This document shows positions 32,092-41,005 of a stretch of DNA of 56,435 nt, one piece after another. This stretch comes from DASZZV01 sp035544835 (lineage in GTDB: Bacteria > Acidobacteriota > Thermoanaerobaculia > Gp7-AA8). The position numbers and the translations under genes were made by a program. The DNA lies in the NCBI GenBank assembly GCA_035544835.1, contig DASZZV010000299.1, forward strand, positions 1-56,435, read 5' to 3'. The first letter of the stretch is position 1. Every line of letters starts with the position of its first letter. The notes below the pieces were generated by a model. The model had not been told where the DNA came from. It worked only from the letters and a program-made list of their open reading frames with translations, and did no database searches.

Positions 32092-34263
32092 ATGATCCGA
32101 TTCGAAGACATCCTCGACAAGGTCGAGTCGTACAAGCCGAACTTCGATGAGGAGCTCCTCGAGAAGGCCTACATCTTCACCGCTCTGGCCCATAAAGGGC
32201 AGACTCGTCAGTCCGGCGAACCCTACCTGATCCATCCTCTCAACGTCGCTCACATCCTCGCCGAAATGAAGCTCGACGAGACCTCCATCGTGGTTGGTCT
32301 TCTACACGACGTGCTCGAGGATACGCTCACCACGAAAGAGAAGCTCCACGAGCTCTTCGGGGAAGAGGTCGCAGATATCGTGGATGGCGTGACCAAGATT
32401 TCCCGCTACGCCTACGTCTCGAGAGAAGAGCAGCAGGCCGAGACTTTCCGCAAAATGATTCTGGCCATGGTTTCCGACCTGCGGGTCGTGCTCGTCAAGC
32501 TGGCTGATCGCCTGCACAACATGCGGACGCTGAACCATCTCCCGCAGGACCGCCAGCAGGCCATTGCCAAAGAGACCATCGAGATCTATGCACCGATCGC
32601 CAATCGCCTGGGGATGGGCAATGTCAAAAACGAGCTGGAGGATCTCTCGTTCCGCTACAGCAGCCCCAAGGAATTCGAGGAATTGAACGAGGCCGTCAAA
32701 GAAAAGATGTCGGTGTCGGGCGTTGTCGTCGAACGGATCCGTTCGACACTGCTCCATACGATGAAGGAGAACGTCATCGACGTCGAGGTCTTCGGCCGTG
32801 TGAAGTCGATGTACTCGATCCATCAGAAACTTCGCCGGCAGCAGAACGACATCGGGCAGCTGTACGACTATCTGGCCTTTCGCATCGTCACCGCCAGCGT
32901 GCGGGACTGCTACTCCGCGCTGGGAATCATTCATCAGACATGGCGACCCGTTCCCGGCCGGATCAAGGACTATATCGCCATGCCCAAGCCCAACTTCTAC
33001 CAGTCCCTCCACACCACGGTGGTGGCTGAGAAGGGACAGCCCTTTGAGGTGCAGATTCGCACGCGAGAGATGGACCTCATCGCCGAACAGGGCATCGCTG
33101 CTCACTGGAAATACAAGGAAGGAAGACTGGGCGCCTCACCCGACGACGCCAGCTTCCTCTGGCTTCGTCAATTGGTGGAGTGGCAGAACGACATCAAGGA
33201 CCCTCGGGTTTTCATGCAGTCCCTGAAGATCGATCTCTATCCCGACGAGGTCTACACGTTCACGCCCAAGGGGGCTGTTTACGCCTTTCCGCGCGGCGCC
33301 ACGCCTCTGGATTTCGCCTATCGGATCCATACCGACGTCGGCCACCATTGTGTGGGAGCGCGAGTGAACGGGAAGCTGGTCCAGCTTCGCTCCTCTCTCA
33401 AGAACGGCGACATCGTCGAGATCATGACCTCCACGACTCAGACGCCGAATCAGGAGTGGTTGAGCCTGGTGGTGACGTCGCGAGCACGTCATAAAATCCG
33501 TCACTGGCTGAACTTAGAGCAGAAGAATCGTTCGATCGAACTGGGGCGGAAGCTGATCGACAAGGAGGCCAAGAAGTATCGGGTCTCATTCAAGAAGCTG
33601 ATCGCGGAGGGAGCGCTGGACGGGGTTTTGTCGGAGTATGGGGTTGGCAGGATTGAAGATCTTTACGCCGACGTCGGTTTCGGAAAGATCGCGGCGAAGG
33701 CGATCGTGGAGCGCTTCGTCCCCGAGGAAGAGAAAGAAAAGAGGGAGCTGGCTTCCGCCGGCGTGTTGCAGCAGGCGGTCCGCAAAATTTTCCCTTTTAC
33801 GGCGGCGCCGACCATCAAGGTCAAGGGTTACGACGATCTGATGACTTATCTGGCCAAGTGCTGCAATCCACTCCCCGGCGAGCCGATTCTCGGGTACGTG
33901 ACGCGCGGGAAGGGAATCGCTGTCCACAGCGCCGACTGTCCGAATGTAAAGAACCTCATGTTCAACCCTGACCGGCAGATCGATGTGGAGTGGGCAGGGC
34001 AGGGGACATCGCAGTTCCGGGTGGAGCTCGAAGTGGTAGCCGAGGACCGGACTGGAATGCTGGCGCGGGTCGTGTCGTCAATCGCCAATCTGAAGACCAA
34101 TATCAGGCATATCGAGGCCCGGACGGCCGATGGGCGCGGGATGATCGACCTGATTGTGGAGATTGCAGATTTGAAGCATCTCGAGAAGGTCATTCGATCG
34201 ATCAGCTCGATCGAGGGGGTGCTTCAGGTGGAGAGGAAGTACAACATCCGGCACACGGCGTGA
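32092..34263 (+). CDS. rel: Bifunctional (p)ppGpp synthetase/hydrolase
   Basis: 723 residues in the long RelA/SpoT arrangement. The N-terminal HD hydrolase (VVGLLHDVLEDT, VKLADRLHNMRTL) is intact. The synthetase has GRIKDYIAMPKPNFYQSLHT (RxKD class, as in bifunctional enzymes). TGS (VYTFTPKGAVYAFPRGATPLDFAY), a Cys-bearing segment (KCCNPLPGEPILGYVTRG) and a C-terminal ACT domain follow. It makes and degrades the alarmone. The ATG at 32092 follows CGGGAG; a TATACT at 32063 may be its -10 box. It converges on rpmB. Confidence 0.95.
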   Translation: MIRFEDILDKVESYKPNFDEELLEKAYIFTALAHKGQTRQSGEPYLIHPLNVAHILAEMKLDETSIVVGLLHDVLEDTLTTKEKLHELFGEEVADIVDGVTKISRYAYVSREEQQAETFRKMILAMVSDLRVVLVKLADRLHNMRTLNHLPQDRQQAIAKETIEIYAPIANRLGMGNVKNELEDLSFRYSSPKEFEELNEAVKEKMSVSGVVVERIRSTLLHTMKENVIDVEVFGRVKSMYSIHQKLRRQQNDIGQLYDYLAFRIVTASVRDCYSALGIIHQTWRPVPGRIKDYIAMPKPNFYQSLHTTVVAEKGQPFEVQIRTREMDLIAEQGIAAHWKYKEGRLGASPDDASFLWLRQLVEWQNDIKDPRVFMQSLKIDLYPDEVYTFTPKGAVYAFPRGATPLDFAYRIHTDVGHHCVGARVNGKLVQLRSSLKNGDIVEIMTSTTQTPNQEWLSLVVTSRARHKIRHWLNLEQKNRSIELGRKLIDKEAKKYRVSFKKLIAEGALDGVLSEYGVGRIEDLYADVGFGKIAAKAIVERFVPEEEKEKRELASAGVLQQAVRKIFPFTAAPTIKVKGYDDLMTYLAKCCNPLPGEPILGYVTRGKGIAVHSADCPNVKNLMFNPDRQIDVEWAGQGTSQFRVELEVVAEDRTGMLARVVSSIANLKTNIRHIEARTADGRGMIDLIVEIADLKHLEKVIRSISSIEGVLQVERKYNIRHTA

Positions 34264-34322
34264 GAAACCAGAAACCAGAAAGGACTGAATTGCCTTCTGG
34301 TTTCTGGTTTCTGATTTCTGGT
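34264..34322. repeat. Inverted heptamer repeats (GAAACCA / TTCTGGT)
   Basis: GAAACCA x2 at 34264-34277 faces TTCTGGT x4 at 34295-34322 (one unit is TTCTGAT). It forms a hairpin that fills the convergent gap between rel and rpmB and touches both stop codons. Confidence 0.9.
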
Positions 34323-34517
34323 TTACCGGGCTGCTTTCTGGATCGCGCCGCTCCGAATGCAACGGGTGCAGACCTGCATGCGGCGAACGGCTCCGGCTAC
34401 CATCACGCGAACGCGCTGCAGATTGGGCAGCCAGCGGCGGCTGCTCACATTGTGGGCGTGGCTGATTCGATTTCCGAACACCGGCCCTTTCCCGCATACT
34501 TCACACATCTTGGCCAT
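34323..34517 (-). CDS. rpmB: Ribosomal protein L28
   Basis: 64-residue large-subunit protein. MCEVCGKGPVFGNRISHAHN is the family N-terminus. The two pairs CEVC and CTRC make this the zinc-binding form. The ATG at 34515-34517 has GAAGGAG upstream and a good sigma-70-type promoter. Confidence 0.96.
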   Translation of the reverse strand: MAKMCEVCGKGPVFGNRISHAHNVSSRRWLPNLQRVRVMVAGAVRRMQVCTRCIRSGAIQKAAR

Positions 34518-34546
34518 GGACTACTCCTTCAGTTGAAAAGGTGTGG

Positions 34547-34575
34547 ATAATAAACAGTGACGAGGTTTTGTGCAA
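34547..34575 (-). promoter_or_regulatory. rpmB: rpmB promoter
   Basis: On the minus strand, TTGCAC (34570-34575), a 17-bp spacer and TATTAT (34547-34552), about 30 bp before the L28 start codon. Confidence 0.65.
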
Positions 34576-34638
34576 TCCCGGAGGCGAACAAAGGGGCGCG
34601 AAACCCCGTATCTTTAATGCACGGCAAAAGTTGTTGTG

Positions 34639-34667
34639 TTGACAGGCCTTATAAATCGGTGTACTTT
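34639..34667 (+). promoter_or_regulatory. Promoter of the pil operon
   Basis: TTGACA (34639-34644), a 17-bp spacer and TACTTT (34662-34667), 68 bp before the pilM GTG. It is the best sigma-70 match in the divergent rpmB-pilM gap. Confidence 0.65.
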
Positions 34668-34734
34668 CGCAGGCATCTTTCTCCGTTTTGTGAAAATTTA
34701 GGCCAACGAGAAGTCGTGAGATGTGGGGTGAGCG

Positions 34735-35790
34735 GTGTTCTTCTCAAAGAGCAAAAGTCTTGTCGGGCTTGATATCGGCTCCTCAGCGATCAAACTGGTC
34801 GAGCTGAAGGAGAAGAAAGCTGGTAGCTACCAGCTTGTGAAAATCGGGCTTGAGCCTTTGTCACCGGAGGCCATCGTCGACGGATCCATCATGGACTCGT
34901 CCATGGTGGTTGAAACCATTCAGCGATTGAACGCGGCCCAGGGCGTGAAGAATTCCAATTACGCCACGTCGCTTTCGGGTCACTCGGTGATCATCAAAAA
35001 GATATCGCTTCCGGCGATGTCTCCCGAGGAGCTGGCCGAGTCGATCCAGTGGGAAGCTGAGCAGTACATCCCCTTCGATATCAACGACGTGAGTCTCGAC
35101 TATGTGCCGTTGCCATCGACGGCGGGCGAGAACCTGGACGTCATCCTCGTGGCCGTCAAGAAGGAAAAGATCAACGACTACACCTCGGTGATCTCTCAGG
35201 CCGGTAAGACTGCGGCGCTCGTCGACGTAGACGCCTTCGCCCTGCAGAACGCTTACGAGGTGAGTTACCCCATCGAAGAAGGAAGAGTCCTGGCGCTGGT
35301 GAATATCGGCGCGTCAGTGACCAACGTCAATGTGCTGTCGGGGGCGACCTCACTTTTCTGGCGAGACATCACGTTCGGCGGAAACCAGTACACGGATGCC
35401 ATCCAGCGCGAGTTAAACCTCTCTTTCGCTCAAGCCGAGTCGCTCAAGCGCGGGGAAGCGGTGGGTGACTATTCCATCCAGCAGGTCATTCCAATTCTGA
35501 ATTCAGTCTCCGAGGATTTCTCCGGAGAACTTCGTAAGACCCTCGACTTCTTCACGGCGACATCGGGAGCAGAAAGGGTCGATGAGATCGTTCTATCGGG
35601 TGGTGGCTCGGGAGTGTTGAACCTCGATTCGATCCTGCGGGATAAGTTTGGCATCGGCGTCGAGATCATGAACCCTCTCAAGAACATCACTTTCAACGAG
35701 AGTGACTTTAATCCTGAGTGGATCTCCGAAGTGGCGCCGAGCATGGCTATCGCCGTCGGTCTCGCCATCAGGAAGTTGGGGGACGCTTGA
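34735..35790 (+). CDS. pilM: Type IV pilus assembly protein PilM
   Basis: 351-residue actin-like cytoplasmic ATPase that docks on the PilN tail under the inner membrane. Nucleotide-binding motifs: VGLDIGSSAIKLVEL at the start, IVLSGGGSGVLNL in the C-terminal half, and SMAIAVGLAIRKLGD at the end. The start is GTG 34735. It opens the pilMNOPQ operon, and its stop overlaps the next start as TTGA. Confidence 0.95.
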   Translation: MFFSKSKSLVGLDIGSSAIKLVELKEKKAGSYQLVKIGLEPLSPEAIVDGSIMDSSMVVETIQRLNAAQGVKNSNYATSLSGHSVIIKKISLPAMSPEELAESIQWEAEQYIPFDINDVSLDYVPLPSTAGENLDVILVAVKKEKINDYTSVISQAGKTAALVDVDAFALQNAYEVSYPIEEGRVLALVNIGASVTNVNVLSGATSLFWRDITFGGNQYTDAIQRELNLSFAQAESLKRGEAVGDYSIQQVIPILNSVSEDFSGELRKTLDFFTATSGAERVDEIVLSGGGSGVLNLDSILRDKFGIGVEIMNPLKNITFNESDFNPEWISEVAPSMAIAVGLAIRKLGDA

Positions 35791-36485
35791 TTAAGATCAA
35801 TCTGATCCGAGAGGGGCGCTCTCCAGTCAAGGGAGCCGCCGCTCCCGGTGCTTCTGCCGTGTCCACCGCTGGAGGGGCTGCCAACCTCAACAACATTCTG
35901 GTGGTCGGGTTGCTGGTGCTCGGTCTATTGGCCTCAGCCGGATACTGGTTCTACAGGCATTCGGAATTGAAGCGCAAAGAAGAAGAGAAGGTCGCAAAGC
36001 AGGCCGAGGCCCAGAAACTCGAGGCCATCATCAAAGAGGTTGAGGACTTCGAGAGGCGAAAAGTATCGCTCGAGAAGCGGATTGCCACGATCAATGATCT
36101 GAAGAAGAACCAGAAAGGTCCGGTCCGGATCATGGATCGTGTCAGTCAGGACCTTCCTGACCTCGTGTGGATCGATCACATGGCTCTGCAGAAGGGTATT
36201 GTCTCCCTCGACGGGCGCGGCCTGAACCCTACGGCAATTGCTACTTTTATTGAAAACGTGAAGGGTGACCCTCTATTTCAGGAGCCGGATGTCAGCGCGG
36301 TCACGCAGGCCTCGACCGGCACGGGTTCGCAATCCGTGTACACGTTCGGTATGAGCTTCAGCTTCAAAGTGCCGACCGCGGCCGATGCGAATGTCGGTGA
36401 AGCGGGTACTTCAACGTCCACGACGGGCACATCAGCGACGGGCGTAACCACGACGAGCGGCACGACCGCGGCGCCCGGAAAGTAG
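35787..36485 (+). CDS. pilN: Type IV pilus assembly protein PilN
   Basis: 232 residues. The N-terminal PilM-binding segment IKINLIRE is conserved. One membrane helix (ILVVGLLVLGLLASAGYWF) and a periplasmic coiled coil plus ferredoxin-like fold follow. The tail is an unusual Thr/Ser/Gly-rich stretch (GTSTSTTGTSATGVTTTSGT). TTG 35787 overlaps the pilM stop and places the conserved motif at residue 2; a longer reading frame upstream is pilM out of phase. Confidence 0.92.
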   Translation: MIKINLIREGRSPVKGAAAPGASAVSTAGGAANLNNILVVGLLVLGLLASAGYWFYRHSELKRKEEEKVAKQAEAQKLEAIIKEVEDFERRKVSLEKRIATINDLKKNQKGPVRIMDRVSQDLPDLVWIDHMALQKGIVSLDGRGLNPTAIATFIENVKGDPLFQEPDVSAVTQASTGTGSQSVYTFGMSFSFKVPTAADANVGEAGTSTSTTGTSATGVTTTSGTTAAPGK

Positions 36486-36497
36486 CGAGGAGGAGCG

Positions 36498-37139
36498 ATG
36501 CCGCTGGAGACAGCTCTAGAAGGAAAGCCGGTGTACTGGGGCCTGGGTATCGGGCTCGTCCTGGCAGCCCTGTGCCTCGCGGGGACGCAGTACATGTGGA
36601 TCAACGACATCAATGCTTCCATTGCTACAACCAATGCGGAGCTTGACGAGCTACAGAAGAAAATCGAGAACGGCCGGGCCGCGGAGAAGAAGCTTCCGCA
36701 GTTCCGGGAGGAAGTCGCCCGCCTCGAGCTGGAGCTCGAGAAGCTGCGTCGCATCCTCCCCTCGAGCAAGAACACCGAAGAGATCATCAAGAAGATCAAG
36801 TCGCTGGTCGATCAGGGAGATTTCGCCCTCCGCTCGATGGTGTTCCCCAAGCTCAAAACCTCCGGTGAGGGTGGTGAGCCGTTCGTCGAATGGCCGATTC
36901 AGATCGTCGTGGACGGGAGTTACCACAATCTGGCCATTCTCTTCAATCGTCTGAGTAATTTCAGCCGCATCATGAATGTCGAGCAGTTCAACATCACCGC
37001 TCTTTCGACACAGCAGGACCGGACCATTTCGGCCGACTTCATTGCCAAGACGTTTGTCTACGTCGAGCCGAAAGAGCCGGAGCCCGACGCCACGAAGAAA
37101 GCCAAGCCGGGCGGCGCCAAAGCAGGCGGAGGAGAGTAG
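36498..37139 (+). CDS. pilO: Type IV pilus assembly protein PilO
   Basis: 213 residues: a single N-terminal membrane helix (GLGIGLVLAALCLAGTQYMW), a long coiled coil (residues about 40-85), then a PilO-type periplasmic domain (VDGSYHNLAILFNRLSNFSRI). It pairs with PilN to form the alignment complex. AGGAGG precedes the ATG. The C-terminal tail is Lys/Gly/Ala-rich. Confidence 0.93.
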   Translation: MPLETALEGKPVYWGLGIGLVLAALCLAGTQYMWINDINASIATTNAELDELQKKIENGRAAEKKLPQFREEVARLELELEKLRRILPSSKNTEEIIKKIKSLVDQGDFALRSMVFPKLKTSGEGGEPFVEWPIQIVVDGSYHNLAILFNRLSNFSRIMNVEQFNITALSTQQDRTISADFIAKTFVYVEPKEPEPDATKKAKPGGAKAGGGE

Positions 37140-37142
37140 GCG

Positions 37143-37694
37143 ATGAAACGGACATTGATCGGAGTCTCGCTTCTGTTCTCGGCCTCGGTCGGCCTGCTGT
37201 TCGCGCAGGCTGGAACGCGCACCGCCCCAGGTGGTTCCGCGGCGAAGGCGACCGCGACGGTATCCAGTACGTCCAGTTCGGACCCTTCTGCTCTTCAGCA
37301 GAATCTCGAGGAGATCCTGGCGGAGCCGGTGCAGGGCGAGTCGTACCACTACGACTCCCAGGGACGTCGTGATCCATTCCGCTCGCTGATCGGGCCGGCT
37401 TCCAATCGCCGGGTTGGCGGACCGAAACCGGAGGGGGTCCCTGGCTTCCTGGTCGACGAGATCGATCTGACCGGAGTCGTCCGGACCAAGCAGGGCCTGG
37501 TGGCGATGATCACCGGACCCGACAACAAGGGATACCTGCTTCGTGTCGGCGAGAAACTGTTCGACGGTGAGGTCGTTCAGATCACCAATACCGGGATTCA
37601 TTTCCGGCAAGAGGTGAACGATCCGACCAGTATTGAGCGCTACAAGGAAGTAGTGAAAGAGTTGACGCCGCAGTCTGGGAAGAAGACTCCATAG
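37143..37694 (+). CDS. pilP: Type IV pilus assembly protein PilP
   Basis: 183-residue periplasmic or lipid-independent protein linking PilNO to the secretin. It has a signal peptide (LIGVSLLFSASVGLLFAQA), then the family motif YDSQGRRDPFRSLIGP and a beta domain (LTGVVRTKQGLVAMITGPDNKGYLLRVGEKLFDGEVVQI). No lipobox Cys is seen, unlike many PilP. It is placed between pilO and pilQ. Confidence 0.9.
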   Translation: MKRTLIGVSLLFSASVGLLFAQAGTRTAPGGSAAKATATVSSTSSSDPSALQQNLEEILAEPVQGESYHYDSQGRRDPFRSLIGPASNRRVGGPKPEGVPGFLVDEIDLTGVVRTKQGLVAMITGPDNKGYLLRVGEKLFDGEVVQITNTGIHFRQEVNDPTSIERYKEVVKELTPQSGKKTP

Positions 37695-37733
37695 AGGGTG
37701 GGACGACAGGATGGCTGCGTGGAGGGCTGTGTG

Positions 37734-40331
37734 ATGGTGAAGGTGGGAACAAACGTGAACAAGCCGCATCTTCTGGCGCTGGGAGCTCTGGTTGCGATCG
37801 GGTTGGTAATGCCGCCAATGATGGCAGCCAAATCGCTCCGAGCGCGCCAGGGCGCTTCTCGAGAAGTGGCCAAGGGCGCCACTTCGCTCGACAGTGTGAC
37901 CATGGAGCTCAGCCCCGCGCCTCGGATTCTGCTGAAGACTTCCGGCGCTCCGTCCTTCTCATCGTATAGCCCTCAGCCGGACATTTATGTGATCGATCTG
38001 CCGGGTGCCGTACGAGCCGACTCGCTGACCTTTCCGACTCACTATCCGTCCTTCATCAATTCGGTAACCGCTGAAAACGCGACAGAGCTCGGTACGGGCC
38101 TCACCCGTATTACGGTTCGTTTCGCGCAAGCCGTTCCGGCTCACACCGCTTCGGTGGATGGTGGGCTGGTCGTCACATTCGATTCCGACTCCCTCGCTCC
38201 CGTCGTGGCAGATGCATTGCCGGCGCGGACCGAAACGGTTACTCCGGCAACACCGCCGCCCGCAACTGAGGTCAAAAAGGCACCGGCAGTCCAGGCGCCC
38301 GAGAGTGTGGTTGCTGCCGCGCCCACTGTTTCGGAACCGTCCAGCATGCAGGCTGCCGTCTCCGAGTCCGAAGCCACTACTGGTTCGACACGCAGAGCAA
38401 CCCAGCTCCGGGGCGTGACCACGGAGGGATCGGGGCCAGGCTTGAGGGTCGTGCTCTCCACGAATGGACCAGCCCAGTACTCCGCTTTCAAACTAGCGAA
38501 TCCCCTTCGGCTCGTCGTAGATCTGAAGGGAGTCAATAACAAGACTCGCTCCGCTGCCATGAATCTGGGCGATCCCCTTGTCAAGCGCATTCGCGTCGCG
38601 CAGTTCAAGGGCGGCCCCGAGCCTGTTACCCGGGTCGTTCTGGACCTTGACGAAGCGGTCGATTATCACGTTACGAAATCTGCCGACGCGGTTCGGATCT
38701 CATTCGGCGACGAACTGGCCTCGGCGACTTCCTCGTTGCCGGAAGCAGTCGTCGCTACAGCGTCTACTCCGAAGGCGCTAAAGAACCCGCCGCGCAGCGA
38801 GGCACGGCCTGCAGTCGCGGCTCCGGTCCCGGTCAAAGAGAGCGTATTTGCCGAGGTCCCCGTGATCGCCCCCGCGCCTCCGACCAGGACCACACAGATC
38901 AGCAATCGAGCCCGAAAGTCGGAGACGATGGTGGTGCGATCATCGGCCGATCAGGCAACCCCTACCCGACGCGGTACGAAGACGACGACAACAACAACAA
39001 CGACCCCCGCCGGGACTGAGGATGTTTTCGCCGGTCAGCCTGGTACGGCCTCCAGCCAGGCGCCCCTCTCCGGCAGCGGCATCGGTCATACGGCCAGCAG
39101 GACCCTGAGCGGCGGCGACAAGGTCTATACCGGCGAACCGATCGATCTGAATCTCAAAGATGCAGACATCAAAGACGTCCTGCGCACGTTTGCACAGCTC
39201 ACCGGGCTGAATATCGCCATCGATCCTCAGGTCAGCGGCACCGTCACCGTTCAGTTCGAGGGCGTTCCGTGGGACCAGGCACTCGAGATCATCCTTCGGC
39301 AGAACGATCTCTCCTACATCCTGCAGGGGAACGTAATGCGAGTGGGAAGGATCGACCGTCTGGCAACGGAACAGACGCAGACCAGAAAATTGGAGGAGGA
39401 GGAACGCCTCAACGTCGCTACCCAGACCGTCATCAAGAAGTTGTCCTACGCAAAGGCCAACGACGTTCAAGGCCTACTCAAGGAGCTTTCCTCGCCGAAA
39501 GGCCGGGTCATTGTCGACTCACGAACCAACCAGCTCGTGATTACCGAAGTCCCCCAGTATCTTCAGACGATGCTCAACCTGATCGAGACCGTCGACATCC
39601 CGACTCCGCAGGTCGTGATCGAAGCGCGAATCATAGAGACGACGAAGACTTTCCTGCAGCAACTCGGAATCGACTGGGGTTTCGGAGGCCGTCTTGATCC
39701 CACCCTTGGCACCGGAACCGGTCTGGTCTTTCCGAATCGCGTTGGTATCACCGGCGGGCCCTTCAATCTCGGTGTTGGAAATCCGGTGCTGAAGCTTTCC
39801 CTGGGTAACGTTCTCGGCACATTTGACCTCGATGTTCTCCTGACCGCGGCAGAAGCCGAGGGTCTGGCCCGAATTGTCTCCGCACCCAAGGTCACGACAC
39901 AGGACAACCAGTCGGCCGAGATTCAGAGCGGCGTTCAGATCCCCGTCCAGACCAGGATCAACTTCACTACGACCATCACGTATACGGACGCCACCCTCCG
40001 ACTTACGGTCACGCCGCAGATCACGTCGCAGGACACCGTTATCATGGATATCAGCGTCCAGAAGACGGAGCCGGCGACCGGTATTTCGGTGGCCGGCGGT
40101 ACAGGAACTCCGCTGTTGACACGACGCGCCTCCACCAAAGTCATGGTTCGGGACGGCGGGACGACAGTCATCGGAGGCATTTACCAGTCGACGGAAAACA
40201 ACGCACAGACGCGCGTTCCGTTCCTGCATGAAATTCCGGTGCTCGGAAATCTATTCAAGAATCGGGACAGAAGCAGCCGGCATGACGAACTTTTGATTTT
40301 CATTACGCCGCGAATCGTTCGTAACATCTGA
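37734..40331 (+). CDS. pilQ: Type IV pilus secretin PilQ
   Basis: About 865 residues, the outer-membrane pore for the pilus. Two AMIN domains bind peptidoglycan (VTMELSPAPRILLKTSG; GLRVVLSTNGPAQYSAFKLANPLRLVVDLKG). A Thr-rich linker follows, then an STN/N0 domain (DADIKDVLRTFAQLTGLNIAID), N1 domain and secretin core (VIEARIIETTKTFLQQLGIDWG to GNLFKNRDRSSRHDELLIFITPRI). The ATG at 37734 has GGAGGG seven bases upstream and is preferred over GTG 37698. It has the usual length and order for the family. Confidence 0.95.
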   Translation: MVKVGTNVNKPHLLALGALVAIGLVMPPMMAAKSLRARQGASREVAKGATSLDSVTMELSPAPRILLKTSGAPSFSSYSPQPDIYVIDLPGAVRADSLTFPTHYPSFINSVTAENATELGTGLTRITVRFAQAVPAHTASVDGGLVVTFDSDSLAPVVADALPARTETVTPATPPPATEVKKAPAVQAPESVVAAAPTVSEPSSMQAAVSESEATTGSTRRATQLRGVTTEGSGPGLRVVLSTNGPAQYSAFKLANPLRLVVDLKGVNNKTRSAAMNLGDPLVKRIRVAQFKGGPEPVTRVVLDLDEAVDYHVTKSADAVRISFGDELASATSSLPEAVVATASTPKALKNPPRSEARPAVAAPVPVKESVFAEVPVIAPAPPTRTTQISNRARKSETMVVRSSADQATPTRRGTKTTTTTTTTPAGTEDVFAGQPGTASSQAPLSGSGIGHTASRTLSGGDKVYTGEPIDLNLKDADIKDVLRTFAQLTGLNIAIDPQVSGTVTVQFEGVPWDQALEIILRQNDLSYILQGNVMRVGRIDRLATEQTQTRKLEEEERLNVATQTVIKKLSYAKANDVQGLLKELSSPKGRVIVDSRTNQLVITEVPQYLQTMLNLIETVDIPTPQVVIEARIIETTKTFLQQLGIDWGFGGRLDPTLGTGTGLVFPNRVGITGGPFNLGVGNPVLKLSLGNVLGTFDLDVLLTAAEAEGLARIVSAPKVTTQDNQSAEIQSGVQIPVQTRINFTTTITYTDATLRLTVTPQITSQDTVIMDISVQKTEPATGISVAGGTGTPLLTRRASTKVMVRDGGTTVIGGIYQSTENNAQTRVPFLHEIPVLGNLFKNRDRSSRHDELLIFITPRIVRNI

Positions 40332-40388
40332 GACGCGGGAAGCGGCGGAGAGACTTCGCACTTCCGGAGAAGCGAGGGGAGGAGTTGA

Positions 40389-40970
40389 ATGAGAGTCACC
40401 TTGAATCTGATTCGAGCAACGGCGGTCGTAGCGGCCGCACTGACCGCACTATCGTGCAATGAGGCGAATCGTGGCGCATCTCCCGTGGAGCTGGTCGCTA
40501 CGAACCACGCCAACATTCTGGTTCTCGACTTCGCCGACTCGACCTGCGGGTCCGGCGGTCTGGGAACCATAACACTCAGGTCGATCATCAAGAGAACGAA
40601 TCCGACCGATGTCCGTTTTCTCGATGTGAAGCTAAAGTCTTATCGCGTCACCTACCAGAGGACGGACGGAGGGAAGTTGATTCCCCAGTCGTTCGTGAGA
40701 TCGATCTCGGGGATCATCGGGGCCGGACAGACCGCCCTGTTGAATGACTTTCTGATTTTTGAGCCGGGCGCGTTTTCTCAGGCTCCGTTCGCAGCACTAC
40801 TGCCGCAGAACGGAGGCATCGATCCCGAGACGGGAAAGAGAACGGTGACGATGGAAATCATCGTCGATGTCTTCGGTGAGACTCTGGCCGGCGACGATGT
40901 TTCGGCGCGAACCCGAATCCCGCTGACTTTCTGTGACGGTTGCGGGTGTGTGAAGGCTTCTGGAGCTTAG
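40389..40970 (+). CDS. Hypothetical lipoprotein in the pil operon
   Basis: 193 residues with a lipoprotein signal (lipobox LSC after AAALTALSC). The mature part is a beta-rich domain without a motif I recognise; two C-terminal Cys pairs (CDGCGC) could bind metal or form disulfides. It lies 57 bp after pilQ on the same strand, so it may be a pilotin-like or pilus accessory lipoprotein, but this rests on position only. Confidence 0.75.
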   Translation: MRVTLNLIRATAVVAAALTALSCNEANRGASPVELVATNHANILVLDFADSTCGSGGLGTITLRSIIKRTNPTDVRFLDVKLKSYRVTYQRTDGGKLIPQSFVRSISGIIGAGQTALLNDFLIFEPGAFSQAPFAALLPQNGGIDPETGKRTVTMEIIVDVFGETLAGDDVSARTRIPLTFCDGCGCVKASGA

Positions 40971-41005
40971 ACAGCACCGGTTTTAACTTGGTATCGGGTG
41001 AGACG

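Noticed and set aside
34518..34734. Possible c-di-GMP riboswitch or tRNA in the rpmB-pilM gap
   Set aside because: I could not find the conserved GEMM core or a cloverleaf; the stretch is explained by two divergent promoters and leaders.
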